From Prevotella sp. UBA7594 (GTDB taxonomy: Bacteria > Bacteroidota > Bacteroidia > Bacteroidales > Bacteroidaceae): a stretch of 64,000 nt of DNA. Positions 24,642 through 33,148 of this stretch are shown one piece after another (position 1 is the first letter of the stretch; every line of letters begins with the position of its first letter). The notes below the pieces were generated by a model. The model saw nothing but the letters and a program-made list of their open reading frames with translations, ran no database searches and was not told the DNA's origin. The stretch is from assembly GCA_002490315.1 (NCBI GenBank), contig DLKG01000037.1:381-64380 (forward strand), in the 5' to 3' direction. Both the position numbers and the translations under genes were made by a program.

Positions 24642-25871
24642 ATGGAAGACAGAAAAATACGCGTTGCCATAACGCATGGCGATACCAACGGTATCGGATA
24701 CGAACTCATTTTTAAAACCTTTGCCGAGCCGGAAATGCTTGAAATATGCACTCCTATCATCTACGGCTCTCCAAAAATCGCCGCCTATCACCGCAAGGCT
24801 ATCGACACCCAAGCCAACTTCAGCATCATCAACAACGCTGCCGACGCACAGGACGGCCGCGTCAATCTGCTGGCATGTTTCGACGACGAAGTGAAAGTGG
24901 AACTTGGCACTCCTACAAAGGAGTCGGGCGAGGCTGCCCTTAAGGCTCTCGACAGGGCTATGACTGACTTCCGTAGCCAACTCTTCGATGTCCTCGTAAC
25001 TTGCCCCGTTTGCCCTACGAACATGACGGACAACAATGGAGGCTACACCTACAACAACTTGAAGGAATATGCAGAGACTTGCATCGGCGACGGCGCCAAG
25101 GGACTGAAGATAATGGAGAACGAGGCGCTTCGCATTGCCCTCGCCACAAACGGACTGGCAATCAAGAATGTATCTGCAAACATCACGGAAGAGAATATTT
25201 TGGAGAAAATCGAACAACTCCAAAAGTGCTTGAAGCGCGACTACCGCCTCTCCAATCCGCGCATCGGCGTGCTGGCTCTAAACCCCAACGCTGACGGAAC
25301 GGAGGAGAAGGAAACCATCATTCCTGCCATAAAGAAAGCGGAGGAGGAAGGCATCTGTGCATACGGACCATACGCTGCCGAGGACTATTTCGGACGCAAC
25401 ATGTCGGACGCTTTCGACTGCACACTCGCAATGTACGACGACCAGGCTCTCATTCCGTTCTCCACAACGATGCAGAGCAACGGCATCTACTACATCGCGT
25501 CCCTACCACTTGTCTGCACGGCTCCTGCCCTCACGCCCGACTTCGAGAACGCCGGCCGCGGCTTAGCTGATGAAAACGCCCTGCGCCACGCCATCTATAC
25601 AGCCATCGACGTTCTGCGCAACCGCGACGAGTACGACACACCTCTCAGCAATCCGCTGCCGAAACTTTATCACGAGAAACGCGACGAAAGTGAAAAGGTA
25701 CGCTTCTCCATCCCCAAGAAGCGCGAAAGCTTCCGCGGCGACCGCAGACAACAACACGCGCCATCAACTACGTCTGACAACAACAACGCTCCTGCCACTC
25801 CCAACAAAGAGAGCAATGTAGTAGCTCCTGCTGAAAAGGAAAGCAACGCCTCACCGGCAGACAATAAATAG
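24642..25871 (+). CDS. PdxA-like protein lacking the metal-binding histidines
   Basis: Over residues 1-335 this aligns with 4-hydroxythreonine-4-phosphate dehydrogenase (PdxA), the NAD-dependent enzyme of DXP-dependent pyridoxal phosphate synthesis (THGDTNGIGYELIF, LALNP, AMYDDQAL, ENAGRGLA). The active site is not conserved. The E. coli metal ligands His166, His211 and His266 align with Leu140, Asn216 (NPNADG instead of NPHAG) and Asp266 (MYDDQ instead of MYHDQ). The GHTEF, ATTH and TSxxHGTA motifs are also gone. Residues about 355-409 are a low-complexity Ser/Asn/Pro/Lys tail not found in PdxA. The frame is intact and the gene is tightly packed, so it is probably expressed. Classical PdxA activity is unlikely. 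Confidence 0.85.
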   Translation: MEDRKIRVAITHGDTNGIGYELIFKTFAEPEMLEICTPIIYGSPKIAAYHRKAIDTQANFSIINNAADAQDGRVNLLACFDDEVKVELGTPTKESGEAALKALDRAMTDFRSQLFDVLVTCPVCPTNMTDNNGGYTYNNLKEYAETCIGDGAKGLKIMENEALRIALATNGLAIKNVSANITEENILEKIEQLQKCLKRDYRLSNPRIGVLALNPNADGTEEKETIIPAIKKAEEEGICAYGPYAAEDYFGRNMSDAFDCTLAMYDDQALIPFSTTMQSNGIYYIASLPLVCTAPALTPDFENAGRGLADENALRHAIYTAIDVLRNRDEYDTPLSNPLPKLYHEKRDESEKVRFSIPKKRESFRGDRRQQHAPSTTSDNNNAPATPNKESNVVAPAEKESNASPADNK

Positions 25872-25874
25872 CCG

Positions 25875-26867
25875 ATGAAGGAAAAATACCAAAACGGATT
25901 CTTCCTCTTCGGTATGGCTGTGCTGGCATTAATGCTGGCACAGCTCGACTATGCCGAAGTGTGGCGCGGACTGTGCCACGCCGGCTACTGGTCGGCAGCC
26001 GTCGTAGTACTGTGGGCTGCACTCTACGTCTTCAACACCGCCTCATGGTACATCATAATCAACTCGGGCGGAAAGACAAGAGTAAAGTTTTGGTGGCTCT
26101 ACAAGATAACCGTTTCCGGATTTGCCCTCAACTACGCCACGCCTGGCGGACTCATGGGAGGCGAACCCTACCGCATAATGTCGCTCTCGCCGCTTATCGG
26201 CAAGGAGCGCGCCTCATCGTCGGTGATACTGTTCGCCATGACGCACATCTTCAGCCACTTCTGGTTCTGGCTACTATCGGTGGGATTGTTCATTCTCACC
26301 CACTCACTCAGCCTACCCATGGCTATTCTGCTTGCTGCCGTCACGACATTCTGCGCCATCGGACTGTGGTTTTTCATCGTAGGCTACCGCAAGGGACTCG
26401 CCATAAGAGCCCTAAACCTACTTTGCCACATTCCCTTCGCACGCCGCTGGGCAACGAAATTCATATCACACCATAAAGCCGAACTCGACAACATCGACAG
26501 CCAAATAGCCGCTCTCCACAAACAGAGCCGCAAGACATTTGTAGCCGCCGTTGCCCTCGAACTCTCGTGCCGCATCTGCTCGGCAGCGGAGATTTATTTC
26601 GTACTGCGCGTGCTGATGCCTGAAGCCTGCTACACCGACTGCATTCTGACGCTTGCCTTCACGTCACTCTTTGCCAACCTGCTGTTTTTCATTCCCCTTC
26701 AGATTGGCGGACGCGAGGGAGGTTTTCTCATGTCGGCAGCCGGACTCGGACTAAGGGCAAGCGACGGAGCTTTCGTGGCTCTCATCGTAAGACTCCGCGA
26801 ACTACTCTGGACCGGCATAGGACTACTACTCATTAAAATCGGCAAGAACCAAACTGCAAAGTTTTAA
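25875..26867 (+). CDS. Flippase-like / LPG-synthase-TM family membrane protein (UPF0104)
   Basis: 330 residues with about eight membrane helices, matching the lysylphosphatidylglycerol synthase transmembrane domain family. Conserved spots are the YKITVSGFALNYATPGGLMG region (the family's N-x-x-x-P-G-G motif), PYRIMSLSPLIGKERASSSV, and FIPLQIGGREGGFLMSAAGL. Family members move lipids or isoprenoid-linked molecules across the inner membrane; no aminoacyl-transferase domain is attached, so this would be a stand-alone flippase-like protein. It starts 3 bases after the PdxA-like gene. Confidence 0.85.
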   Translation: MKEKYQNGFFLFGMAVLALMLAQLDYAEVWRGLCHAGYWSAAVVVLWAALYVFNTASWYIIINSGGKTRVKFWWLYKITVSGFALNYATPGGLMGGEPYRIMSLSPLIGKERASSSVILFAMTHIFSHFWFWLLSVGLFILTHSLSLPMAILLAAVTTFCAIGLWFFIVGYRKGLAIRALNLLCHIPFARRWATKFISHHKAELDNIDSQIAALHKQSRKTFVAAVALELSCRICSAAEIYFVLRVLMPEACYTDCILTLAFTSLFANLLFFIPLQIGGREGGFLMSAAGLGLRASDGAFVALIVRLRELLWTGIGLLLIKIGKNQTAKF

Positions 26868-26915
26868 AATCGCTAAAATTTTGCGGCTAAATGCATATAT
26901 TTCAATATAAATATG

Positions 26916-26923
26916 TAATTTTG
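26916..26923 (+). promoter_or_regulatory. -7 element of the sigma-54 activator gene
   Basis: TAATTTTG only 7 bases before the ATG at 26931, so the transcript should begin at or within a few bases of the start codon. No good TTTG was found 19-21 bases upstream. Confidence 0.4.
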
Positions 26924-26930
26924 TCCCCAA

Positions 26931-28217
26931 ATGGATACATCTGAACTGCAAAGAATAAAACAACGCTACAACATCGTGGGCAACTGCGATGCGCTGAATC
27001 ATGCGCTTGACGTAGCCCTTCAGGTTGCGCCAACGGATCTCAGTGTGCTCATTGTCGGCGAAAGCGGTGTGGGCAAGGAAATCATTCCTCGACTCATACA
27101 CGACAATTCACCACGCAAACGCGAGAAATACTTCGCCATCAATTGCGGCTCAATACCAGAAGGAACTATCGACAGCGAACTCTTCGGTCACGAGAAAGGG
27201 TCGTTTACGGGTGCCATTGGCGAAAGTGAAGGCTATTTCGGCACGGCCAACAAGGGAACGATTTTCCTTGACGAGGTAGGCGAGTTGCCTATGGCAACGC
27301 AGGCAAGACTCCTCAGAGTGCTCGAGACTGGGGAATACATCCGCGTCGGAGGCCAAAAGATAATGAAGACCGACGTGCGCATCGTAGCCGCCACCAATGT
27401 CAATATGCACAAGGCGATAAGTGAGGGACGCTTCCGCGAAGACCTCTACTACCGCCTCAACACCATACCCATACAAATGCCCCCTCTGCGCGACCGTGGA
27501 GAAGACATTCTGCTGCTCTTCCGCCTGTTCACAATGCAGATGGCGGAGAAGTACCGCTTGCCACGCATCACGCTCAACGACGAGGCGAAGGCCATTATGC
27601 TGAAATACAAGTGGCCCGGAAACGTGCGACAGCTGAAGAACATTACGGAACAGATGTCCGTGCTCAGCGAGAAGCGCGAAATCGACGCTGAGACACTGCG
27701 GAAGTTCATACCTCAAGACCAGGAGAGCACCGAGTTGACAACGACCTCCGTTTCCGGCTCCCACTCATACGAGAATGAGCGCGAGATTCTCTACAAAATT
27801 CTCTATGAGCTACGTGGCAACGTGAGCGAACTCCGCCACGAAATGTCCAACATCCGCAAGCAAATTGATGACAGCCGCACACTTGACGGCTTTGCCGCAT
27901 CAAGGCAAATGCCAGCCATAGGCGCACCTGGCAGCACACAATACGTGCAGACTCCTGCCGCGCTCTCAAGCCACACTCTTGATGACGCCAAACGCTACAG
28001 CCCCTATCAGGACGTGGAGGCAGAGGAAATCAACGACGCTGCGCCTGCCGCGAACGACGAAAGCGAAAGCCTCAACCTAAGCGACATAGGACGGCACGTT
28101 GTGGAGAAAGCGCTCGAACGCAACGGAGGCAACCGCAAAAAGGCAGCTCAAGAACTCGGCATATCCGACAGAACGCTCTACAGACGCATAAAGCAATATG
28201 GGCTCGACAAACAATAG
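26931..28217 (+). CDS. Sigma-54-dependent activator (AAA+ with Fis-type HTH, no sensor domain)
   Basis: 428 residues. The AAA+ sigma-54 interaction domain starts almost at the N-terminus (about 12-255): Walker A GESGVGKE (43-50), loop GSFTGA (90-95, Ser in place of the first Ala of GAFTGA), Walker B IFLDEV (111-116) and arginine region FREDLYYRL (168-176). A poorly conserved linker (about 260-380) leads to a Fis helix-turn-helix (about 385-425, NRKKAAQELGISDRTLYRRI). There is no receiver, PAS or GAF domain, so regulation must come from elsewhere (PspF-like). It is followed 4 bases later by lptE, suggesting an envelope-linked role. Target promoters are unknown. Confidence 0.92.
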   Translation: MDTSELQRIKQRYNIVGNCDALNHALDVALQVAPTDLSVLIVGESGVGKEIIPRLIHDNSPRKREKYFAINCGSIPEGTIDSELFGHEKGSFTGAIGESEGYFGTANKGTIFLDEVGELPMATQARLLRVLETGEYIRVGGQKIMKTDVRIVAATNVNMHKAISEGRFREDLYYRLNTIPIQMPPLRDRGEDILLLFRLFTMQMAEKYRLPRITLNDEAKAIMLKYKWPGNVRQLKNITEQMSVLSEKREIDAETLRKFIPQDQESTELTTTSVSGSHSYENEREILYKILYELRGNVSELRHEMSNIRKQIDDSRTLDGFAASRQMPAIGAPGSTQYVQTPAALSSHTLDDAKRYSPYQDVEAEEINDAAPAANDESESLNLSDIGRHVVEKALERNGGNRKKAAQELGISDRTLYRRIKQYGLDKQ

Positions 28218-28221
28218 CTAC

Positions 28222-28746
28222 ATGAAAAGAACTTCCCTACATTATATATATATGTCAATGGCTCTACTTGCAGTACTGGTCTTTGCAGGCTGCAAGATAA
28301 GCTACAAGTTCAACGGTGCAAGCATCGACTACACGAAAACGAAGACAATTCAGATTGCCGATTTCCCGATACGCTCGAGTTATGTGTGGGGACCAATGGG
28401 ACCGATGTTCAACAATCAGCTGAAAGATGAGTTCGCCAACCACACCAAACTCATACAAGTGAAGCGCAACGGCGACCTAAAGATTGAGGGCGAGATAACG
28501 CAATACTCACAGCGCAACAAGTCGGTGTCTGCCAGTGGTCAGTCAGCACAGACAGAATTGTCCATAACGGTCAACGTCAGATTCACCAACAACGTGAACC
28601 ATAGCGAAGACTTCGAACGACAGTTCACGGCTTCCAAGTCGTACGAAACGACACAAAGCCTCGCCTCTGTTCAGGAAGAACTCGTCACACAGATGGTGGA
28701 AGATCTTACCGAACAGATATTCAACGCCACCGTTGCCAACTGGTAA
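28222..28746 (+). CDS. lptE: LptE-like LPS assembly lipoprotein
   Basis: 174 residues from ATG 28222; an upstream in-frame ATG at 28198 would overlap the previous gene and spoil the signal peptide. The signal ends LVFAGC (lipobox), followed by KISYKFNGASID, the hallmark opening of Bacteroidetes LptE. LptE plugs the LptD barrel and delivers LPS to the outer leaflet. It is typically found, as here, beside a sigma-54 activator and secG in Bacteroidetes. No lptD is in the window. Confidence 0.88.
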   Translation: MKRTSLHYIYMSMALLAVLVFAGCKISYKFNGASIDYTKTKTIQIADFPIRSSYVWGPMGPMFNNQLKDEFANHTKLIQVKRNGDLKIEGEITQYSQRNKSVSASGQSAQTELSITVNVRFTNNVNHSEDFERQFTASKSYETTQSLASVQEELVTQMVEDLTEQIFNATVANW

Positions 28747-28781
28747 ACAAACATAAAAAATAAAATAAAAAAACTAAAGAA

Positions 28782-29546
28782 GTGGACTTAGTGCGCCTCA
28801 TAAACCATCCGGAACTGATGAACAAGGAGACTCTGTACGAGCTCCGCAACATCGTTGCGCTCTATCCCTACTACCAGGCGGCGCGAATGTTGATGCTCCG
28901 CAACATGTATCTGCTCCACGACACGGCGTTTGACGATGAGCTGCGACGCTCCGCCTTCTACATCAGCGAGCGCAAGATGCTGTTCGACATGGTGGAGAGC
29001 GCCCATTACAAGACAACTGCCACTGCAGACAACGACGCAAGCCAAGCCTCCAAGGAGGGCTCTGCCGACAAGAACCGCACACTGAGCATCATCGACAACT
29101 ACCTCGACTCGGCACAAGACGAAGACAGCCTCGAGGAGAAGTCTGGCAAAAGCCGCCCCACCCCAGCCGACGCCGCTGTCGACTACGTGGCTTACCTGCT
29201 CAAGACGGAGAGCGAGGAGGAGCGAAAGGAAGGTAGTCAAGGGCCGCAAATGAAGGGACAAAACCTCATAGACGACTTCATAAACAACGACGGAGGAAAA
29301 ATTCAGCTTCAGGAAAAGCCTACCTACAAGCCTGTCCTCGACAACGGCAAAAACGACAAAGACGAAGCCGACGAAGGATATTTCACAGAGACTTTGGCCA
29401 AAATTTACATAAAACAAGGAAGATATTCAAAGGCTCTTGAAATTATTCAGCGTTTAAATTTGAATTATCCAAAAAAAAATGCTTACTTTGCAGACCAAAT
29501 CAGATTTTTAAAGAAACTAATAATAAATAACAAAAATAACAAATAA
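28782..29546 (+). CDS. TPR-containing protein of unknown function
   Basis: 254 residues starting at GTG (28782); MDLVRLINHPELMNKETLYE is the conserved opening of this Bacteroidetes family, so the next ATG (28818) is too late. The N-terminal 80 residues are helical (VALYPYYQAARMLMLRNMYL). Residues about 85-190 are polar and probably disordered. A single TPR-like helix pair lies near the end (YFTETLAKIYIKQGRYSKAL, EIIQRLNLNYPKKNAYFADQ). It has no signal peptide, so it is cytoplasmic. It lies between lptE and secG (35 and 5 bases), hinting at a role near the secretion machinery, but this is inference only. Confidence 0.75.
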   Translation: MDLVRLINHPELMNKETLYELRNIVALYPYYQAARMLMLRNMYLLHDTAFDDELRRSAFYISERKMLFDMVESAHYKTTATADNDASQASKEGSADKNRTLSIIDNYLDSAQDEDSLEEKSGKSRPTPADAAVDYVAYLLKTESEEERKEGSQGPQMKGQNLIDDFINNDGGKIQLQEKPTYKPVLDNGKNDKDEADEGYFTETLAKIYIKQGRYSKALEIIQRLNLNYPKKNAYFADQIRFLKKLIINNKNNK

Positions 29547-29551
29547 CAAAA

Positions 29552-29947
29552 ATGATTTACTTCTTATTCGTAATCTTCATCGTGATAGCATCTCTGCTCA
29601 TGATCGGCATCGTGCTTATCCAGGAGTCAAAGGGAGGCGGACTTGCATCCAACTTCTCTTCGTCGAACGCTATCATGGGCGTGCGCAAGACCACAGATTT
29701 CGTAGAAAAAGCGACATGGGGTTTGGCGATAGCTATGGTTGTACTCAGCATCATCTGCGCCTACGTGGCTCCCGTTTCCACCGCTGACACAAGCGTAATG
29801 GAAAAGGCTGCAACAGAGACACAGACAACCAACCCGAACACCACACCGGGCTTCGGCGCAAGCCAGCAGCAGGCTCCAGCAAACGGCGCACAGCAGCAGG
29901 CTCCAGCAAATGGTGCACAGCAGGCTCCAGCACAGCCGGCAAAATAA
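29552..29947 (+). CDS. secG: Preprotein translocase subunit SecG
   Basis: 131 residues with two membrane helices (about 2-22 and 55-75) joined by the conserved loop IQESKGGGLASNFSSSNAIM. SecG supports SecYE-mediated export. A C-terminal tail of about 45 residues contains repeated Gln/Ala/Pro units (QQAPANGA three times), a common variable extension in Bacteroidetes SecG. It is the last gene before a strong terminator. Confidence 0.94.
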   Translation: MIYFLFVIFIVIASLLMIGIVLIQESKGGGLASNFSSSNAIMGVRKTTDFVEKATWGLAIAMVVLSIICAYVAPVSTADTSVMEKAATETQTTNPNTTPGFGASQQQAPANGAQQQAPANGAQQAPAQPAK

Positions 29948-29987
29948 GCAATAAAGCTAAAGAACGGCGTCTAAACACGCCGATAAA

Positions 29988-30023
29988 AAGGAGGTATAGT
30001 CTTAAGGCTATATCTCCTTTTTT
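29988..30023 (+). terminator. Terminator after secG
   Basis: AAGGAGGTATAG (29988-29999) pairs with CTATATCTCCTT (30008-30019) with one G-U pair, followed by TTTT. A smaller stem (CGGCGT...ACGCCG, about 29965-29982) precedes it. Confidence 0.8.
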
Positions 30024-30118
30024 GCATAAAGAAACGGGCACACTTACCCATAAAAGAGGGTGAAGAGAGAGAAAAAATGAGATAAATCGAAAATATTTTG
30101 AAAAAAGTTGGCAAAACA

Positions 30119-30150
30119 TTTGGAGGTTTGAAAATAAACCACTACCTTTG
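30119..30150 (+). promoter_or_regulatory. Promoter of tRNA-His
   Basis: TTTG (30119-30122), 20-base spacer, TACCTTTG (30143-30150), a full consensus match about 54 bases before the mature tRNA. Confidence 0.7.
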
Positions 30151-30203
30151 CACTCGCTTTAAAGAACTAAGCACAACGCTAAGTTGAAGCAAATATAAAA
30201 CAT

Positions 30204-30278
30204 GGTGGCCGTAGTTCAGTTGGTTAGAGCGTCAGATTGTGGTTCTGAATGTCGTGGGTTCGAGTCCCACCTGCCACC
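30204..30278 (+). tRNA. tRNA-His (anticodon GTG)
   Basis: A cloverleaf folds with the D arm from 30214, anticodon stem TCAGA/TCTGA with loop TTGTGGT (anticodon GTG), T arm GTGGG-TTCGAGT-CCCAC, and discriminator C at 30278. The extra 5' G (G-1, 30204) opposite C73 is the histidine identity element. The acceptor stem GTGGCCG/CTGCCAC has one C-U mismatch at 6:67. CCA is not fully encoded. Confidence 0.93.
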
Positions 30279-30283
30279 CAACG

Positions 30284-30323
30284 AAAGAGTGAAACATTAC
30301 AAAGATGTTTCACTCTTTTTTTT
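30284..30323 (+). terminator. Terminator of tRNA-His
   Basis: Perfect 14-base stem AAAGAGTGAAACAT (30284-30297) with ATGTTTCACTCTTT (30305-30318), then a T run to 30323. Confidence 0.8.
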
Positions 30324-30361
30324 GTTTATATCATAATAAAACACAAAAAAGAGCCTTTAGT

Positions 30362-30392
30362 TTTGCCATGTCTTCAAATTGCCGTAACTTTG
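30362..30392 (+). promoter_or_regulatory. Promoter of the aminopeptidase P gene
   Basis: TTTG (30362-30365), 19-base spacer, TAACTTTG (30385-30392), 56 bases before the ATG. Confidence 0.65.
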
Positions 30393-30448
30393 CAAAAAAT
30401 GCAAGGTAACGAAATATTTTATCAGAAAACAAAAAAAACACTTACAAT

Positions 30449-31849
30449 ATGTTCGACAAGGCAACCTACGTCAGCCGCCGCGCCAAGCTCAAGGAACTTG
30501 TAAAAGACGGTATCATTATATTGTTCGGCAACAACGAGTCGCCATGTAACTTCCCTGCCAACGGCTACTATCCGTTCCGTCAGGATTCCTCATTCCTCTA
30601 TTACTTCGGACTCAACCGCGACGGACTTGTCGGTGTTATCGACATCGACAACGACAAGGAAACGCTCGTCGGCAACGACATCGACATCGAGGACATCGTA
30701 TGGTACGGCAGTGTCGACAGCGTAAGCGACATGGCAGCCAAAGTGGGCGTTGCCAACACGGCTCCAATGAAATCGCTGAAGCTTATCTGCAACGAGGCAA
30801 TGCGCCAGAAGCGCCACATTCATTTCCTCCCGCCATACCGCCACGACATCATGATACAGATTTTCGACCTGCTCGGCATACATCCCGTACAGCAAAAGGA
30901 GTCGGCAAGCATGGAGTTGATAAAGGCAGTGGTGAAGATGCGCTCCACTAAGGAACAGCAGGAAATCGAGGAACTTGAGCGTGCCGCTGTCATCGGCTAC
31001 AAGATGCACACCACAGCCATGCGCCTTACAAAGCCCGGCGTCACCGAGAAATTCATTGGCGGACAAGTTGACGGCACAGCCAACTCCTACGGAGCTATGG
31101 TTAGCTTCCCCACCATCTTCAGCCAGCACGGCGAAATAATGCACGGCAACCCGTCAATGGCGGAGCTGGAGAGCGGACGCCTCGTGCTCTGCGATGCTGG
31201 AGCCGAGACCATCAACAATTATTGCTCCGACAACACACGCACTTACCCTGTAAACGGAAAGTTCACGGAGCGCCAGCTTGAGATATACTCTATCGTGGAG
31301 GCTTGCCACGACTACGTGCTCGAAGTGGCAAAGCCTGGCGTGAAATACATGGACGTACACTTTGCCGTATGCCGACTGATGACAGAACGCCTGAAGGAGC
31401 TCGGACTAATGAAAGGCGACACTGACGAAGCTGTGGCTGCCGGTGCTCATGCCATGTTCCTCCCCCACGGACTGGGCCACATGATGGGTATGGACGTGCA
31501 CGACATGGAGTCGCTCGACCAAATCAACGTTGGCTTCGACGAGGAGACACGCCCTCGCCTCGACCAGTTTGGCACCAACTGCCTGCGCATGGGACGCCGC
31601 CTTGAGGAAGGCTTCGTCGTCACCGATGAGCCGGGCATCTACTTCATCCCGGCACTCATCGACGACTGGCGTGCATCGGGCCACTGCGCAGAGTTCCTCA
31701 ACTTCGACAAGCTTGAGACTTACAAAGACTTCGGCGGCATACGCATCGAGGACGACGTACTCATCACGAAGGACGGCTGCCGCTTCATCGGCAAAGACCG
31801 CATACCCTACCACCCGAAAGACGTAGAAGCTTTCATGGCTAACAATTAA
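30449..31849 (+). CDS. pepP: Aminopeptidase P family (Xaa-Pro aminopeptidase, M24B)
   Basis: 466 residues. The N-terminal creatinase-like domain (about 1-165) contains PCNFPANGYYPFRQDSSFLY. The metallopeptidase M24 domain (about 170-455) carries the dinuclear metal ligands: Asp in LVLCDAGAE, Asp in NYCSDNTRTYPVNG, His in PHGLGHMMGMDVHD, Glu in VTDEPGIYFIP and Glu in GIRIEDDVLIT. It removes N-terminal residues preceding proline; no signal peptide, so cytoplasmic. It is followed 48 bases later by a C1 peptidase on the same strand, giving a peptide-degradation pair. Confidence 0.93.
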   Translation: MFDKATYVSRRAKLKELVKDGIIILFGNNESPCNFPANGYYPFRQDSSFLYYFGLNRDGLVGVIDIDNDKETLVGNDIDIEDIVWYGSVDSVSDMAAKVGVANTAPMKSLKLICNEAMRQKRHIHFLPPYRHDIMIQIFDLLGIHPVQQKESASMELIKAVVKMRSTKEQQEIEELERAAVIGYKMHTTAMRLTKPGVTEKFIGGQVDGTANSYGAMVSFPTIFSQHGEIMHGNPSMAELESGRLVLCDAGAETINNYCSDNTRTYPVNGKFTERQLEIYSIVEACHDYVLEVAKPGVKYMDVHFAVCRLMTERLKELGLMKGDTDEAVAAGAHAMFLPHGLGHMMGMDVHDMESLDQINVGFDEETRPRLDQFGTNCLRMGRRLEEGFVVTDEPGIYFIPALIDDWRASGHCAEFLNFDKLETYKDFGGIRIEDDVLITKDGCRFIGKDRIPYHPKDVEAFMANN

Positions 31850-31897
31850 CAAATAGCCCCAAAAAGAATCAAAACAACAAAACAATAAGAGAAAAAA

Positions 31898-33127
31898 ATG
31901 AAGAAAATCTTTACACTCGCGCTCCTCGCCATTTTCGCGACCGGCGCTTACGCAGCCAAGCCCAAGAAGGCTGCCAAGAGCAACAAGCCCGTCTTCACTA
32001 TTGTGAAGGAGAACCCCATCACAAGCATCAAGGACCAGAACCGCAGCGGCACCTGCTGGGACTACTCCACACTCTCCTATTTCGAGAGCGAGATTCTCAA
32101 GAAGACCGGCAAGACTTATGACCTCTGCGAGGCTTTCGTTGCCAACAAGAACTATATGGACCGCGCCGTACAGGTAGTGCGTCTCCACGGCGACTGCCAG
32201 TTCTCTCAGGGTGGCTCAGCCTACGATGTGCTCTACGTGCTGAAAAACTACGGCATCTGCCCCGAGGACGCCATGCCTTTCCCCGGCTCACTCTACGGCG
32301 ACTCGCTCAACAACTTCAACGAGTTCTTCGGACAGCTTGAGCCTTACGTGGCAGGCATCTCCAAGAGCACAGCAAGCAAGATTTCAAATCAGTGGAAGGT
32401 CGGTATGCAGGGCATCCTCGACGCCTACCTCGGCAAGTGCCCGGAGAAGTTCACGTACGAGGGTAAGGAGTACACTCCGAAGACCTTCGCCGCAAGCCTA
32501 GGACTCGACTTCAACGACTATGTTTCAATAACAAGCTATTCTCATCATCCTTACTACACACAGTATGCTGTTGAAGTGCAGGACAACTGGCGCAACCCGC
32601 TGTCATGGAACCTTCCTATGGACGACATGGCACGCATCATCGACAACGCTGTAATGAACGGCTACACCGTAGCATGGGGCGGCGATGTCAGCGAGCCGGG
32701 CTTCACGCGTAAGGGTCTCGCCTACTTCGTAGACACAAAGAAAGCAGAGAGCCTTTCCGGTAGCGACATGGCACGTTGGCTTAAACTCTCGCAGCAGAAG
32801 CGCACAAGCATCATCGACTCCCTCGGCTGCAAGGTGCCCGAACTTACACCTACTCCCGAGCAGCGCCAGGAGCGTTTCGACAACTGGGAGCTCACCGACG
32901 ACCACGGCATGCTCATCTACGGCATTGCCAAGGATCAGAACGGCAAGGAGTACTACATGGTGAAAAACTCTTGGGGCGAGACTGGCGACTACAAGGGCAT
33001 CTGGTACATGACGAAGAACTTCATCATCGCCAACACCATGGACTACATGGTCAACAAGAATGCCATCCCGGCTGACATCCTCAAGAAGATGGAGGACGCC
33101 AAGAAGGCTCAGGGCATTGGCGACTAA
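31898..33127 (+). CDS. C1-family aminopeptidase (bleomycin hydrolase/PepC-like), secreted
   Basis: 409 residues with a signal peptide (MKKIFTLALLAIFATGAYA), so exported, unlike cytoplasmic PepC. The papain-fold catalytic residues are present: Gln in IKDQNRSGTCWDYSTLSYFE with the active Cys, His in DDHGMLIYGI and Asn in VKNSWGETGDYKGIW. It probably trims peptides in the periplasm, feeding amino acid uptake together with the neighbouring aminopeptidase P. A strong terminator follows. Confidence 0.9.
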   Translation: MKKIFTLALLAIFATGAYAAKPKKAAKSNKPVFTIVKENPITSIKDQNRSGTCWDYSTLSYFESEILKKTGKTYDLCEAFVANKNYMDRAVQVVRLHGDCQFSQGGSAYDVLYVLKNYGICPEDAMPFPGSLYGDSLNNFNEFFGQLEPYVAGISKSTASKISNQWKVGMQGILDAYLGKCPEKFTYEGKEYTPKTFAASLGLDFNDYVSITSYSHHPYYTQYAVEVQDNWRNPLSWNLPMDDMARIIDNAVMNGYTVAWGGDVSEPGFTRKGLAYFVDTKKAESLSGSDMARWLKLSQQKRTSIIDSLGCKVPELTPTPEQRQERFDNWELTDDHGMLIYGIAKDQNGKEYYMVKNSWGETGDYKGIWYMTKNFIIANTMDYMVNKNAIPADILKKMEDAKKAQGIGD

Positions 33128-33148
33128 GTAAGACATAATCAGTAAAAT

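Noticed and set aside
28198-28221. Earlier ATG for lptE
   Set aside because: It overlaps the activator gene and puts eight polar residues before the lipoprotein signal.
30249-30503. Open frame of 84 codons over the tRNA-His 3' half
   Set aside because: It overlaps the tRNA, its terminator and the pepP promoter, and the product is not protein-like.
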